Below are positions 23,644 through 32,082 of a DNA stretch of 41,033 bases, one piece after another. The translations under genes were made by a program, and so were the position numbers. Source of the DNA: Deltaproteobacteria bacterium (GTDB taxonomy: Bacteria; Desulfobacterota; Desulfobulbia; Desulfobulbales; VMSU01); the NCBI GenBank assembly GCA_024274995.1, contig JAJSAA010000200.1:1-41033 (forward strand). The letters are read 5' to 3'. A model generated the notes under the pieces. That model was not told the origin of the DNA. It searched no databases and saw only the letters and a program-made list of their open reading frames with translations. The stretch's first letter is position 1. The number at the start of each line of letters is the position of its first letter.

Positions 23644-24705
23644 ATGCCATCCAAGCCAAAACGAAAAATCAGAGTTCTTATAGTTGATGACTCATCGCTG
23701 GTGCGTCATATATTAAGCGACGGCATAAATACCGACCCCGACCTTGAGGTTGTGGGTACGGCCCCTGAGCCATTTACAGCACGGGATAAAATTGTCCGGT
23801 TAAAACCGGACGTCATGACTCTCGACGTGAATATGCCACGCATGGACGGGGTAGAATTCCTGCGCCGCCTAATGCCGCAATACCCCATTCCTGTAGTTAT
23901 GGTGAGTTCCCTTACCCAGCGTGGTAAAAAAATCACCTTAGACGCCCTTGATGCCGGAGCGGTGGATTTTGTCTCCAAACCAGGCACGGATATAAGCCGC
24001 GGCCTGCAAGGCATGATGACCGAACTCTGCGCCAAGATAAAAATCGCCTCTACTGCCAATGTCTCCCACTGGAAAAACAAAAAATTTACCCTCCCCAGCC
24101 AACGCCGTTTGCAGAACAATGGTTCTCTAACCAGTTCCACTGACAGGATTATCGCCATAGGGGCCTCCACCGGCGGCACCGAGGCCGTGCGTATAGTATT
24201 AAGCAGCCTGCCTGCCACCGCCCCGGGCATAGTGGTAGTGCAACACATGCCGTCCGAATTCACTCAAATGTTCGCCGAGCGTCTAAACATATGCTGCGCC
24301 ATGCGGGTCAAAGAGGCCCGCAGCGGCGACCAGGTTACCAACGGCCTGGCCCTAATCGCCCCTGGTGAGCAGCATATGACCATCAACTACACCGACGGCA
24401 TCTACAAGGTTATCTGTAAACCTGGGGAAAAAATATGCGGTCATTGCCCCTCGGTAGAGGTAATGATGAACTCCGTGGCCCGCCAGGCCGGAGCCCGGGC
24501 CATCGGTATCATGCTCACTGGTATGGGGCATGACGGGGCCGACGCCATGCTGGCCATGCGTAAGGCCGGAGCCCGAACCCTGGCTCAGGACGAGAAGTCA
24601 TCCGTGGTCTTCGGCATGCCGAAAGAGGCCTACGAGCGTGGTGGTGCCGAGCGCCTGTTGCCCATAGACAATATAGCAGGTGAGATTATAAAATTATTAT
24701 CGTAA
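23644..24705 (+). CDS. cheB: Chemotaxis protein-glutamate methylesterase
   Basis: 353 residues: receiver domain with acidic Asp15/Asp16 (LIVDDSS) and phosphoacceptor Asp61 (TLDVNMPRMDG), linker to about residue 165, then the methylesterase with the catalytic triad visible as Ser175 (IGASTGG), His201 (VVQHMP) and Asp297 (TGMGHDGA). It removes methyl groups or deamidates receptor glutamines when phosphorylated by CheA. It follows cheR by 63 bp. Length matches CheB (about 350). Confidence 0.96.
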   Translation: MPSKPKRKIRVLIVDDSSLVRHILSDGINTDPDLEVVGTAPEPFTARDKIVRLKPDVMTLDVNMPRMDGVEFLRRLMPQYPIPVVMVSSLTQRGKKITLDALDAGAVDFVSKPGTDISRGLQGMMTELCAKIKIASTANVSHWKNKKFTLPSQRRLQNNGSLTSSTDRIIAIGASTGGTEAVRIVLSSLPATAPGIVVVQHMPSEFTQMFAERLNICCAMRVKEARSGDQVTNGLALIAPGEQHMTINYTDGIYKVICKPGEKICGHCPSVEVMMNSVARQAGARAIGIMLTGMGHDGADAMLAMRKAGARTLAQDEKSSVVFGMPKEAYERGGAERLLPIDNIAGEIIKLLS

Positions 24706-24711
24706 CTGCTG

Positions 24712-24723
24712 GTAACTATTCAG
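24712..24723 (+). repeat. Dispersed motif GTAACTATTCAG (REP-like), copy 2
   Basis: An exact 12-mer match to 5653-5664, placed 6 bp after the cheB stop in the gap before the CheY-like gene. Confidence 0.45.
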
Positions 24724-24824
24724 CTAATTATCCAGACGGGTTCAGCCCCTATTTTATAAGGAACAGGCATCCCGACTAATTCAATGGTATGTTAGCAAAA
24801 TAAAAGAAGGAGTGTAATTACGAA

Positions 24825-25229
24825 ATGAATATTATGATAGCTGAAGACGATCCGACCTGCGGTACCCTGTTGCAGGAATTACTACGGCCCTACGGCCAAT
24901 GCCAGAGGGCCCAAAACGGCTTGGAAGCGGTGGAGCTTTACAGACAAAGTTTGAGCACAGGCCCGCCATTTGATCTGATCTGCCTCGATATTATGATGCC
25001 CGTCATGAACGGCCAGGATGCCCTGCGAGAAATAAGAAGATTAGAACGTCAACACGGTATCGGCGGCTTTGATATGGTAAAAATCATCATGACCACCGTT
25101 CTGGAAGATGCCAAGAATATCATCCAGGCCCTGGTTAGAGGCCCCTGTGAGGGCTATATAACCAAGCCCATATCCCGTCAGGCCATTAATGATAAGATGC
25201 AGGAGCTGGGGTTTAAAAAATTACAGTGA
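24825..25229 (+). CDS. Single-domain receiver (CheY-like)
   Basis: 134 residues, a receiver only: acidic pair in MIAEDDP (Asp8/Asp9), phosphoacceptor Asp55 in CLDIMMPVMNG, Thr in IIMTTV and Lys in YITKPI. It has no output domain, so as the last gene of the che set it is the likely diffusible output of CheA. It could act on the flagellar motor or on another target, since no motility genes are in view. AAGGAG lies about 13 nt upstream of the ATG. Confidence 0.9.
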   Translation: MNIMIAEDDPTCGTLLQELLRPYGQCQRAQNGLEAVELYRQSLSTGPPFDLICLDIMMPVMNGQDALREIRRLERQHGIGGFDMVKIIMTTVLEDAKNIIQALVRGPCEGYITKPISRQAINDKMQELGFKKLQ

Positions 25230-25254
25230 CTATTCTCAGCAAGGGCTAAAAAAA

Positions 25255-27177
25255 TCATCTCAACGATTCGGCAAACACCTTTCTGATCACTGGGGCCAGA
25301 TTATCCTCCACAAGCGGTTTCATAACCACGGCCCTGATTCCCTGAGCCAGAGCCTCCTCCTCATTTAACTGTTCATAATTGCCGGTGCAGATGATAACCG
25401 CCATCTCAGGTTTAATCGCCATCACCTCCTGGGCCAACTGCATACCACTCAGCCCCGGCATAACCTGATCGACAATGAGCAAGTCGTAGTCTTCGGGAGA
25501 CTTTTTAAATATTTCCAGGGCCTCATCGCCGTTGGTAACTGCGTTAACCCGGTAACCGAGACGCTCCAAAAGCAGGCGGCCAAGATCGGCGATGATCTCC
25601 TCATCGTCAACAAAGAGAAGGGACTCGCCGCCGTTAACAGCAAGCCTGGCCTCAGCGTCCTTACCACCTTTCAGGGCCAGGGTTTCCGTTTCTATCGCCG
25701 GTAGATAAACCGCGAAACTGGTACCCCTGCCAACCACGCTATCCACCGTGATCCAGCCCCCATGACTGCTGACAATACCCTGTACCACGGACAATCCCAG
25801 CCCTGTCCCTTTACCAACCTCCTTGGTGGTAAAATAAGGATCGAAAATCCGTTCCTTGACATTCTCGGCAATTCCGCAGCCGGTGTCACTAACCCGCAGC
25901 CGGACATAGGAGGCGGGTTTAAATTCACCCCCTTCAGGCAGATCTGCCGCCGGCACCTCCACACAGACCAGCTCCACACTCAGGCGACCGTCCTTATTCT
26001 CCATGGCGTGGGCGGCGTTGGTACAGAGGTTCATCAATACCTGATGGAGCAGGGTTGGATCAGACATAATCTGGGCGCAATTATCAATACTCTGGTTTAT
26101 CTCGATAGTGGCGGGCAGACTCGCCCGTAAAAGATTCAAGACCTCATTAACAATAAGATGGGGAGAAATAGGCTGGCGTTCCTGCTCCTGCTGACGGCTG
26201 AAAAAAAGAATCTGGCGCACCAGATCACGAGCCCGGCGGCCAGCCTGCAAAACCAGCTCTATATACTCCCTGGCCCTGTTACAATCCGACACCTCATGTT
26301 TGGCTAATTCGCCATAGCCCAGAATAGCAGTAAGTATATTATTGAAATCATGGGCAATCCCCCCGGCCAGAGTACCGATGGCCTCCATCTTCTGGGCCTG
26401 CCGTAACTGACGGGCCAGATCAGCGGTTTCCCGCTCATGCTCGACTTGTTCTGAGATATCACGCAATATCCCCAGGGCGTGCCAGGACTCATTATAGAAG
26501 ATAGAAGATACCGAAACCTCCATGGGAAATTCCCGGCCGTCCTTTCTGAGGGCCGCCGCCTGAATGGTATGACTCACTGCCTTACCAGTACCGTTACGCA
26601 TAAAACGCTCAAAACCACGCACGAAATCATTCTGATAACGGGAGGGAGCCAGCAGACTATGCAAACCATGGCCCAGCAACTCCCCGTCCTCATACTCAAA
26701 GATGGTGGCAGCGGCGGGATTACAGAAGACAATCTTGCCGTGCGCGTCAATCATGAAAATGGCATCAGTGACGGCGGTGGTAATTGATTCATACATATCC
26801 TCCCGCAGGCGCAGCTCGCTGGCCTGGCGGCTTAAAATCTGATTAGCGGTCTTCAGCTCACCCTCAAGATATTCCAACTCCTTTAACACCAGAGCCCATT
26901 TCCGAAATCCAGCCCCCAAAAACAAAAAACCCAGCAAAAAGCAAATATCGGCAATACTTTCCAGGCTATTAGCTCCGAAAACAGCATAATTAAGCGGGTT
27001 AAACTCAGCGCCTATCTCGACAATCAGGGCCATGGCCATGAAAAGCCCGCCCGCGGCCACCAGGCGTGAAACTGGTCTTCTCCTGATGACGATGGAACTC
27101 TTAATATTAATGATTTTATAGGTGATAAAAAACAGAAGCAGAACGCCGATGGATTTCAACAAGATGTTTATGCTCAT
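25255..27177 (-). CDS. PAS hybrid histidine kinase with C-terminal receiver
   Basis: 640 residues. Three hydrophobic segments near the N-terminus (about 5-22, 40-58, 75-95) form a membrane anchor with little periplasmic mass. A coiled coil leads into a PAS domain (about 130-245: IFMIDAHGKIVFCNPAAATIF). HisKA has GGIAHDFNNILTAI with the phospho-His, and the ATPase has NLCTNAAHAM, SDTGCGI and GTGLGLSVV. The C-terminal receiver holds LIVDQVMPGLSG and VMKPL. This is the common PAS/HisKA/HATPase/REC architecture. It converges on the che operon's 3' end; no cognate regulator is adjacent. Confidence 0.92.
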   Translation of the reverse strand: MSINILLKSIGVLLLFFITYKIINIKSSIVIRRRPVSRLVAAGGLFMAMALIVEIGAEFNPLNYAVFGANSLESIADICFLLGFLFLGAGFRKWALVLKELEYLEGELKTANQILSRQASELRLREDMYESITTAVTDAIFMIDAHGKIVFCNPAAATIFEYEDGELLGHGLHSLLAPSRYQNDFVRGFERFMRNGTGKAVSHTIQAAALRKDGREFPMEVSVSSIFYNESWHALGILRDISEQVEHERETADLARQLRQAQKMEAIGTLAGGIAHDFNNILTAILGYGELAKHEVSDCNRAREYIELVLQAGRRARDLVRQILFFSRQQEQERQPISPHLIVNEVLNLLRASLPATIEINQSIDNCAQIMSDPTLLHQVLMNLCTNAAHAMENKDGRLSVELVCVEVPAADLPEGGEFKPASYVRLRVSDTGCGIAENVKERIFDPYFTTKEVGKGTGLGLSVVQGIVSSHGGWITVDSVVGRGTSFAVYLPAIETETLALKGGKDAEARLAVNGGESLLFVDDEEIIADLGRLLLERLGYRVNAVTNGDEALEIFKKSPEDYDLLIVDQVMPGLSGMQLAQEVMAIKPEMAVIICTGNYEQLNEEEALAQGIRAVVMKPLVEDNLAPVIRKVFAESLR

Positions 27178-27218
27178 AGTGAGAGAGATTTAAACCAATT
27201 ATTAAGCATTTTCAAAGC

Positions 27219-27258
27219 AAAAAAGGGGCCTTGGTAAAATAAACCAAATCCCCCTTTT
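27219..27258 (-). terminator. Rho-independent terminator downstream of tRNA-Thr
   Basis: On the minus strand AAAAGGGGG-AT-TTGGT pairs with ACCAA-GG-CCCCTTTTTT around a 7-nt AT loop, ending in six T (27224-27219). It lies between the tRNA and the hybrid kinase gene on the same strand and most likely ends the tRNA transcript. AT-rich flanks mean it might also work in the other direction. Confidence 0.65.
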
Positions 27259-27298
27259 ATTGTAACTCCCATGCCCGATTGCCCGGGCATAACGAAAC

Positions 27299-27342
27299 AT
27301 GAAAATCGTGCTGGGCCAATACCCTTGGCAGGTGATTTTCAT
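27299..27342. repeat. Nested inverted repeat just 3' of tRNA-Thr
   Basis: ATGAAAATC (27299-27307) pairs perfectly with GATTTTCAT (27334-27342), and inside it GCCAA (27315-27319) pairs with TTGGC (27325-27329). It starts 11 nt after the tRNA CCA end, so it could guide 3' processing of the precursor or be a second terminator stem. Confidence 0.45.
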
Positions 27343-27352
27343 ATAAAACTTT

Positions 27353-27427
27353 TGGAGCCGGTGATGGGAGTTGAACCCGCGACCTACGCATTACGAGTGC
27401 GTTGCTCTACCACTGAGCTACACCGGC
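27353..27427 (-). tRNA. tRNA-Thr (anticodon CGT)
   Basis: A 75-nt cloverleaf with encoded CCA. Acceptor GCCGGTG/CACCGGC is perfect, the D arm has GCTC/GAGC, and the anticodon stem ACGCA/TGCGT encloses loop CTCGTAA, so anticodon CGT reads ACG (Thr). The T arm GCGGG/CCCAT with loop TTCAACT has one C-A mismatch at the second pair and a G-U at the first. It is read on the minus strand ahead of a clear terminator. Confidence 0.95.
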
Positions 27428-27526
27428 CGATATATGAACAGAGCGGCCGCTCACGGCCCATCTCTCTGGCAGGATGATGACGAACGTAACGGTCGATTAA
27501 GACCGGGGCCGTCATTCACGTTTCTG

Positions 27527-27555
27527 CTCTTAACAATTTTGACAAAATCTGTCAA
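27527..27555 (-). promoter_or_regulatory. Possible promoter upstream of tRNA-Thr
   Basis: On the minus strand TTGACA (27555-27550) is followed after 16-17 bases by TTAAGA/TAAGAG. It is about 100 nt from the tRNA and lies just past the stop of the upstream gene. The -35 is perfect but the -10 is poor. TTGACA also pairs with a nearby TGTCAA. Confidence 0.3.
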
Positions 27556-27560
27556 GATAA

Positions 27561-28571
27561 CTATGCGAGGAGCCCCTGGGTCTCTCTAATATCACCTTCC
27601 CCAATATCTATCTCAACCGTCCCCTCATCCCCCTGGCAGAGCACCACCCCAGGCCGGGGACGGCCATGGGTATCTTTTTTACCGTAGCGGGCCACCAAGG
27701 CGGCAGCCGTCACCAACTCGGCGGGATCCTTCAAATAACGTAAAATACCCGTAGGCCCCGGCCTGTCCTTTAACATCAGACATTGATCCCCAACCTGCCG
27801 TAGACCATCGAGGATAGTATTCTCCGATTCCTTGCGGCCGATCACCAGCCAACCGCCCATGGGCAGCCTGAATTGACGGCCCACCATGAGTAAACGCATA
27901 TCGGCTACCGACAGCCGCTCATACTCGGCGTAATAGACCCTGATGCGTTTGGAGACTATGGGGTCGGTGAGGATACAGCCGCCGGCCGGGGTTGGATAAT
28001 CGTCAAAGCCGAAACGAGCCGCCATGGCCATCTGCCCGGCCCGGCTGCGGCCGGATAAACCGGCCAACCTCTCCCGATCCACCAGACCAGCAAGTTCCAT
28101 CGGGGTAGGTTCCAAGCGCTGGGCGCATAAGGGCCGGAGAAGAATACCCTCACAACCTGATTCACGTTCCACCACCCGCAGGGCATCCCGGCGCTGAGAC
28201 ATGGGACGCTGCCCCACCACCTCACCGGAGATGATAAAGGAGGCCTTTAATTCAGCCATCATCTCCCTGGCCCTGGTCATCATAAAGATTTTGCAGTCCA
28301 GACAGGGATTAAAATGTTTACCATAGCCATGAGCTGGATTACGCAGCATAGTCATGTAGGCGGCGCTGATCTCCACCAAGGTGAGATTAATGCCGTAATT
28401 CTCCCTGATTTTATGACAATGCTCGACCCGCCGGGCCAGCAGCTCATAGCCAAAGAAGGGACTGACAAAGGTCACCGCCCGCACATCAACTCCCTGCTCT
28501 GCCATAAGACGGCAGGCCAGAATACTGTCCAGCCCCCCGGAAAAGAGGGCAATAGCTCGTTTTTCTTTCAT
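27561..28571 (-). CDS. PP-loop ATPase (tRNA thiolation-like) fused to an NFACT-R-like domain
   Basis: 336 residues. The N-terminal half is an adenine-nucleotide alpha-hydrolase/PP-loop domain with ALFSGGLDSILACRL and a conserved Cys pair in FNPCLDCKIFM, as in ThiI/MnmA-type tRNA sulfurtransferases. GEVVGQRPMSQ and TPAGGCILTDP are further conserved blocks. The C-terminal third (GGWLVIGRKESENTILDGLR, then LMLKDRPGPTGILRY) resembles the NFACT-R (DUF814) RNA-binding fold. Proteins of this kind are often annotated as MnmA-related; the modified base is not known from sequence. The ATG overlaps the recN stop by 4 bp, so it is co-translated with recN. Confidence 0.78.
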   Translation of the reverse strand: MKEKRAIALFSGGLDSILACRLMAEQGVDVRAVTFVSPFFGYELLARRVEHCHKIRENYGINLTLVEISAAYMTMLRNPAHGYGKHFNPCLDCKIFMMTRAREMMAELKASFIISGEVVGQRPMSQRRDALRVVERESGCEGILLRPLCAQRLEPTPMELAGLVDRERLAGLSGRSRAGQMAMAARFGFDDYPTPAGGCILTDPIVSKRIRVYYAEYERLSVADMRLLMVGRQFRLPMGGWLVIGRKESENTILDGLRQVGDQCLMLKDRPGPTGILRYLKDPAELVTAAALVARYGKKDTHGRPRPGVVLCQGDEGTVEIDIGEGDIRETQGLLA

Positions 28572-30253
28572 AATATTCTTTCTCCCAGGATATTCCGCGC
28601 CTGACGCCGCAACAGTTCATTGGCAAAGGCCAGGGTCTGGGAAGATACTGATTCACCAGCCAGCATCCGGGCCAGTTCCCCCGCCCTCTCCGCCTCCGTT
28701 AGACGGTTAATGGAGGTATTAGTACGACCGTTTACCGTCTTCTTCTCGACCACAAAATGGGTTCCGGCTCCGGCGGCTATCTGAGGCAGATGGGTGATAC
28801 ACATTACCTGATGATGACGGGCCAGTTCCGCAATCTTACCAGCCACCGCCTCCGCCGCCTTACCGCCTATCCCGGCATCCACCTCATCAAAAATGACCGT
28901 CTCCACCATATCCTTCTGGGCCAGAATACAGCGCATAGCTAACATGAGCCGGGATAATTCACCGCCCGATGCCACCTTGGCCAGAGATTTTAAAGGTTCG
29001 CCGGGGTTGGCGGAAAACATAAATTCCAGCCGATCCAGGCCGCTCTTGGATAATTTAGGTTCTGCCTCGCTATCATGAAAAACCACCTCAAATTCGGCTT
29101 GGGCAAAACTTAAATCCCGCAGCTCATTGACAATGGCCGCCGCCATCTCCCGCCCCGCCTCTTTTCTCCGGCCTGATAATTCTTCCGCCTCCAGCAACAG
29201 CTCATCATGGAGCCGGGCTGAGACCTCTTCCAGCTCCCGCACCCGCTCATCCAGGGCATCTAAACTCTCCAGCTCGGCGCGGGCCTTCCCGCCATAGGCA
29301 ATAACATCCTCCAGGGTAAGCCCATATTTCCTCTTTAACTGCTGCAGAAGATCAATCCTGGCGCTCAGTTCCTCCAGATGACCGGCATCATCCGGCAAAT
29401 GATCAAGATAATCCCGTAATTCAACAAGATAATCGCCGATTACATAACTCTGCTCAGTCAGCCCCTCGGCAAGTTTTGTGATCTCCGCATCCAGTTCCGC
29501 CATACCGACAACATCCTTTCTGACCTTGGTCAAGGCGTCATCAGCGCTGTTTAAGAGGCCAAAACAGCGGCGGCCCAAACGCCGCAGGTCATCGGCCGAT
29601 TTTAATCTACGGCGCTCATTAGTCAGGGCCTCATCTTCATTAGGCTCCACTGCCGCCTCCCGAATCTCTTTTTCCTGATAGGAAAGAAAATCCCGGCGTT
29701 GTTCCTTTTCCATCTCCTTCTGGCGCAGCCCCGCCAATTCCCTGCTGACAGCCGACCACTGTTCATAGAGCGCGGCCACCCGCTCCCGCAGCGGCCAAAG
29801 CTCACCAGCTAAATCAATGAAGTCCAGATGCGAGGCGGAGTTGAGTAATTGCTGATGATCGTGCTGGCTGGCAACACTAAGCAGATATTCGCTGATTTTG
29901 GTAATCAGGCGGGCGGTGGCCAGACTACCGTTGACATAAAACCGACTCTTCCCAGCGGATGACAGCATGCGTTTAATCAACAACTCACGACTATCTTCCA
30001 GCCCCATGGAGGTCAACTCCCGGCGCAGTGGGGAGGTATCCGGCAGCGCAAACAGGGCCTCCACCTCGGCCTGCCCGGCTCCGGTTCGTACCCAAGAAGA
30101 CGAAGAGCGGCGGCCGGAAAGCAGGGCGATGGCCTGCAGAACGATGGATTTTCCGGCTCCGGTCTCGCCGGTCAGCACTATGAGGCCATGCTCCATAATT
30201 AAATGAAGTTCCTCAATAAGGGCCAGATTTTTTATTTTCAGTTCCTTTAGCAT
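28568..30253 (-). CDS. recN: DNA repair ATPase RecN
   Basis: 561 residues, an SMC-like protein with Walker A LTGETGAGKSIVLQAI near the N-terminus, long coiled coils on either side of the middle, and a C-terminal ABC half with VASGGELSRLMLAMRC (signature), TVIFDEVDAGIGG (Walker B) and CITHLPQIA. RecN acts early in double-strand break repair and recombination. Length matches the family (about 555). It is the first gene of a two-gene minus-strand unit with the PP-loop gene. Confidence 0.96.
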   Translation of the reverse strand: MLKELKIKNLALIEELHLIMEHGLIVLTGETGAGKSIVLQAIALLSGRRSSSSWVRTGAGQAEVEALFALPDTSPLRRELTSMGLEDSRELLIKRMLSSAGKSRFYVNGSLATARLITKISEYLLSVASQHDHQQLLNSASHLDFIDLAGELWPLRERVAALYEQWSAVSRELAGLRQKEMEKEQRRDFLSYQEKEIREAAVEPNEDEALTNERRRLKSADDLRRLGRRCFGLLNSADDALTKVRKDVVGMAELDAEITKLAEGLTEQSYVIGDYLVELRDYLDHLPDDAGHLEELSARIDLLQQLKRKYGLTLEDVIAYGGKARAELESLDALDERVRELEEVSARLHDELLLEAEELSGRRKEAGREMAAAIVNELRDLSFAQAEFEVVFHDSEAEPKLSKSGLDRLEFMFSANPGEPLKSLAKVASGGELSRLMLAMRCILAQKDMVETVIFDEVDAGIGGKAAEAVAGKIAELARHHQVMCITHLPQIAAGAGTHFVVEKKTVNGRTNTSINRLTEAERAGELARMLAGESVSSQTLAFANELLRRQARNILGERIL

Positions 30254-30302
30254 ACCTTCTCACTTGCTGAACCTGCTTTATGGTGTAAATTACAAGTAAT
30301 GG

Positions 30303-30568
30303 CGTCGTAAAAGGCTAAGTTATACCGCGCACGGTATCCTACATACAACAAACTTAGGTTACAAAAGTCAAAAAGTATCTCTCTGAATAAACCGCGTTAA
30401 CTCAAAGAGCTATATCCTTTTGACAAAATGAGTTCGTTGGAAGTCCGATCTACGGCGTGGTGGTTCGGAGTCTCACTGCGTTCGCTTACCTGTATATCGA
30501 ACTTTTCGCAGTCTTCGCTTAGCTGACTTAGCCATCTTTAGTTAAAGATGGACTTTTTACGAGTTCAT
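30303..30568. mobile_element. Possible MITE-like element in the recN/M48 divergent gap
   Basis: The left end TCGTAAAAGGCTAAGT (30305-30320) is matched in inverted orientation at the right end by ACTTAGCC (30526-30533) and CTTTTTACGA (30553-30562), with a hairpin CCATCTTTA-GT-TAAAGATGG (30532-30551) inserted between the two blocks on the right. The interior has no ORF. A T-tailed hairpin between two divergent promoters is hard to explain as a normal gene terminator, which favours an inserted element. The rest of the 382-bp gap shows only AT-rich DNA before 30636. Confidence 0.4.
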
Positions 30569-30635
30569 CACAAGTTGCTATTCCGGTAATGGATACCCAT
30601 CGACAATATATTTTGAATATTATACAACAACCCAA

Positions 30636-32054
30636 ATGAATATTTTAAAAAAGCCATTCTCCCTCTGCAAAGGACTACTGATAACCAGCCTCATTACCGC
30701 CTTTATTCTCCAGCCCTGTCTGCCATGCCGAGCCTTTTCCGTCGGCGAAGAGAAAAAGGTGGGAGAGAAATTACTGAGCATGGTGCGGACACAGTTCACG
30801 GTAATTGACGATCCAGATATCAGTCAATACATCAACGATCTGGGCCGGAGGATACTTAAAGTCGCTGGCCCACAATACTTCAAATACCATTTCTTTGTCA
30901 TTAAAAATAACGCTTTTAACGCCTTCGCCGCCCCCTCCGGCCTGATATTTATCCACTCCGGGTTAATAGAGGCCATGGATAACGAGGGGGAGCTGGTCAG
31001 CGTTATGGCTCATGAGTGCGCCCATGTAACCTGCCGGCATATCTCGCGCCAGGTCGACCAAAACAAGAAAACCGGTATCGCCACCACCGCTCTGCTCATT
31101 GCCGGTATCGCTCTGGGCGGCGGCGCCCTCTCCCAGGCTCTCATTGGCGGTTCCATGGCCGCCAACGCCTCCATGCGGCTCCATTTCTCCCGCCAGGACG
31201 AGGAGGAAGCCGACCGTCTGGCCTATAAGTGGATGCGGGCCATGAATATGAACCCGGCTCCCATGGCCGCCATGCTCAAGAAGATGTACCGTCTGAGCGC
31301 CTATCAGATGGCCAATGTGCCGCCCTATCTTCTCTCCCACCCCGTGCCGAAGAGCCGCCTGGCATATATTGATGACATGCTGCTCTCGGCTCCGCCCCGT
31401 AAATATCCACCGCGGGACGATTTTGCCTTCCTGCGCGTTAAATACCGCCTCATGGCCAGGACCATGGATACCGAGAGCCGCCGCGTCCTCTATACCCGGC
31501 AGGCAGCCAAGGCCAAAGAGCCAGTCAGGATTTTTGCTGATTACGGTCTCTATCTGTTAGACCTTGAGAACGGCGAATATGACGCAGCCCAAAAGGCCTT
31601 AAACAAGATGATAAAGGCCTATCCCCATAAGTCGATTTTAAAAACCGACTTAGGAATAATTTTCTATCGCCAGGGCCGTTATCACCAGGCCCTGAAATAT
31701 GACCGGCAGGCCCTGATGGCAAATCCGGATGACGCCTGGAGCAAATACAACCTGGCCGAAACCTTAGGGCGGCTGGGTGAGAGTCAGCAAGCGGAAAACC
31801 TCTACCGCCAGTTACTGGTACAGGTGCCGGAATACGCCAAATTACATTTTCAATTAGGCCGGCTGTTGACAGACAGAGGCCATAGCGGCGAGGGGCATTA
31901 TCAGTTGGGAGTGTTCTTCTGGTTGAACGGGGATCATAAAAACGCCAAATACCATTTAAAGATGGTGGAAAAGGATCGCACCAGCAGCCCTCAGACCATC
32001 AAAAAGGCCAAAGAGGAATTAAAGAGGATAACCGCAATAGAAAACTACAATTAA
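30636..32054 (+). CDS. Periplasmic M48 metalloprotease with TPR repeats (BepA-like)
   Basis: 472 residues with a cleavable-looking signal peptide (residues about 10-31). The M48 core has the zinc motif in VMAHECAHVTCRH (HExxH) and the downstream Glu in EEEADRLAYKW. GLIFIHSGLIEA and PYLLSHPVPKSRLAYI are typical of the family. Residues about 290-450 form TPR repeats (YHQALKYDRQALMANPDDAW, then AENLYRQLLVQVPEYAKLHF). The architecture matches BepA (YfgC), which maintains outer-membrane protein assembly; function here is by homology of layout. It is convergent with the HDOD-GAF gene, 28 bp apart. Confidence 0.92.
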   Translation: MNILKKPFSLCKGLLITSLITAFILQPCLPCRAFSVGEEKKVGEKLLSMVRTQFTVIDDPDISQYINDLGRRILKVAGPQYFKYHFFVIKNNAFNAFAAPSGLIFIHSGLIEAMDNEGELVSVMAHECAHVTCRHISRQVDQNKKTGIATTALLIAGIALGGGALSQALIGGSMAANASMRLHFSRQDEEEADRLAYKWMRAMNMNPAPMAAMLKKMYRLSAYQMANVPPYLLSHPVPKSRLAYIDDMLLSAPPRKYPPRDDFAFLRVKYRLMARTMDTESRRVLYTRQAAKAKEPVRIFADYGLYLLDLENGEYDAAQKALNKMIKAYPHKSILKTDLGIIFYRQGRYHQALKYDRQALMANPDDAWSKYNLAETLGRLGESQQAENLYRQLLVQVPEYAKLHFQLGRLLTDRGHSGEGHYQLGVFFWLNGDHKNAKYHLKMVEKDRTSSPQTIKKAKEELKRITAIENYN

Positions 32055-32082
32055 CGGGGCGGGTGCAGCTGAATAATTACCA

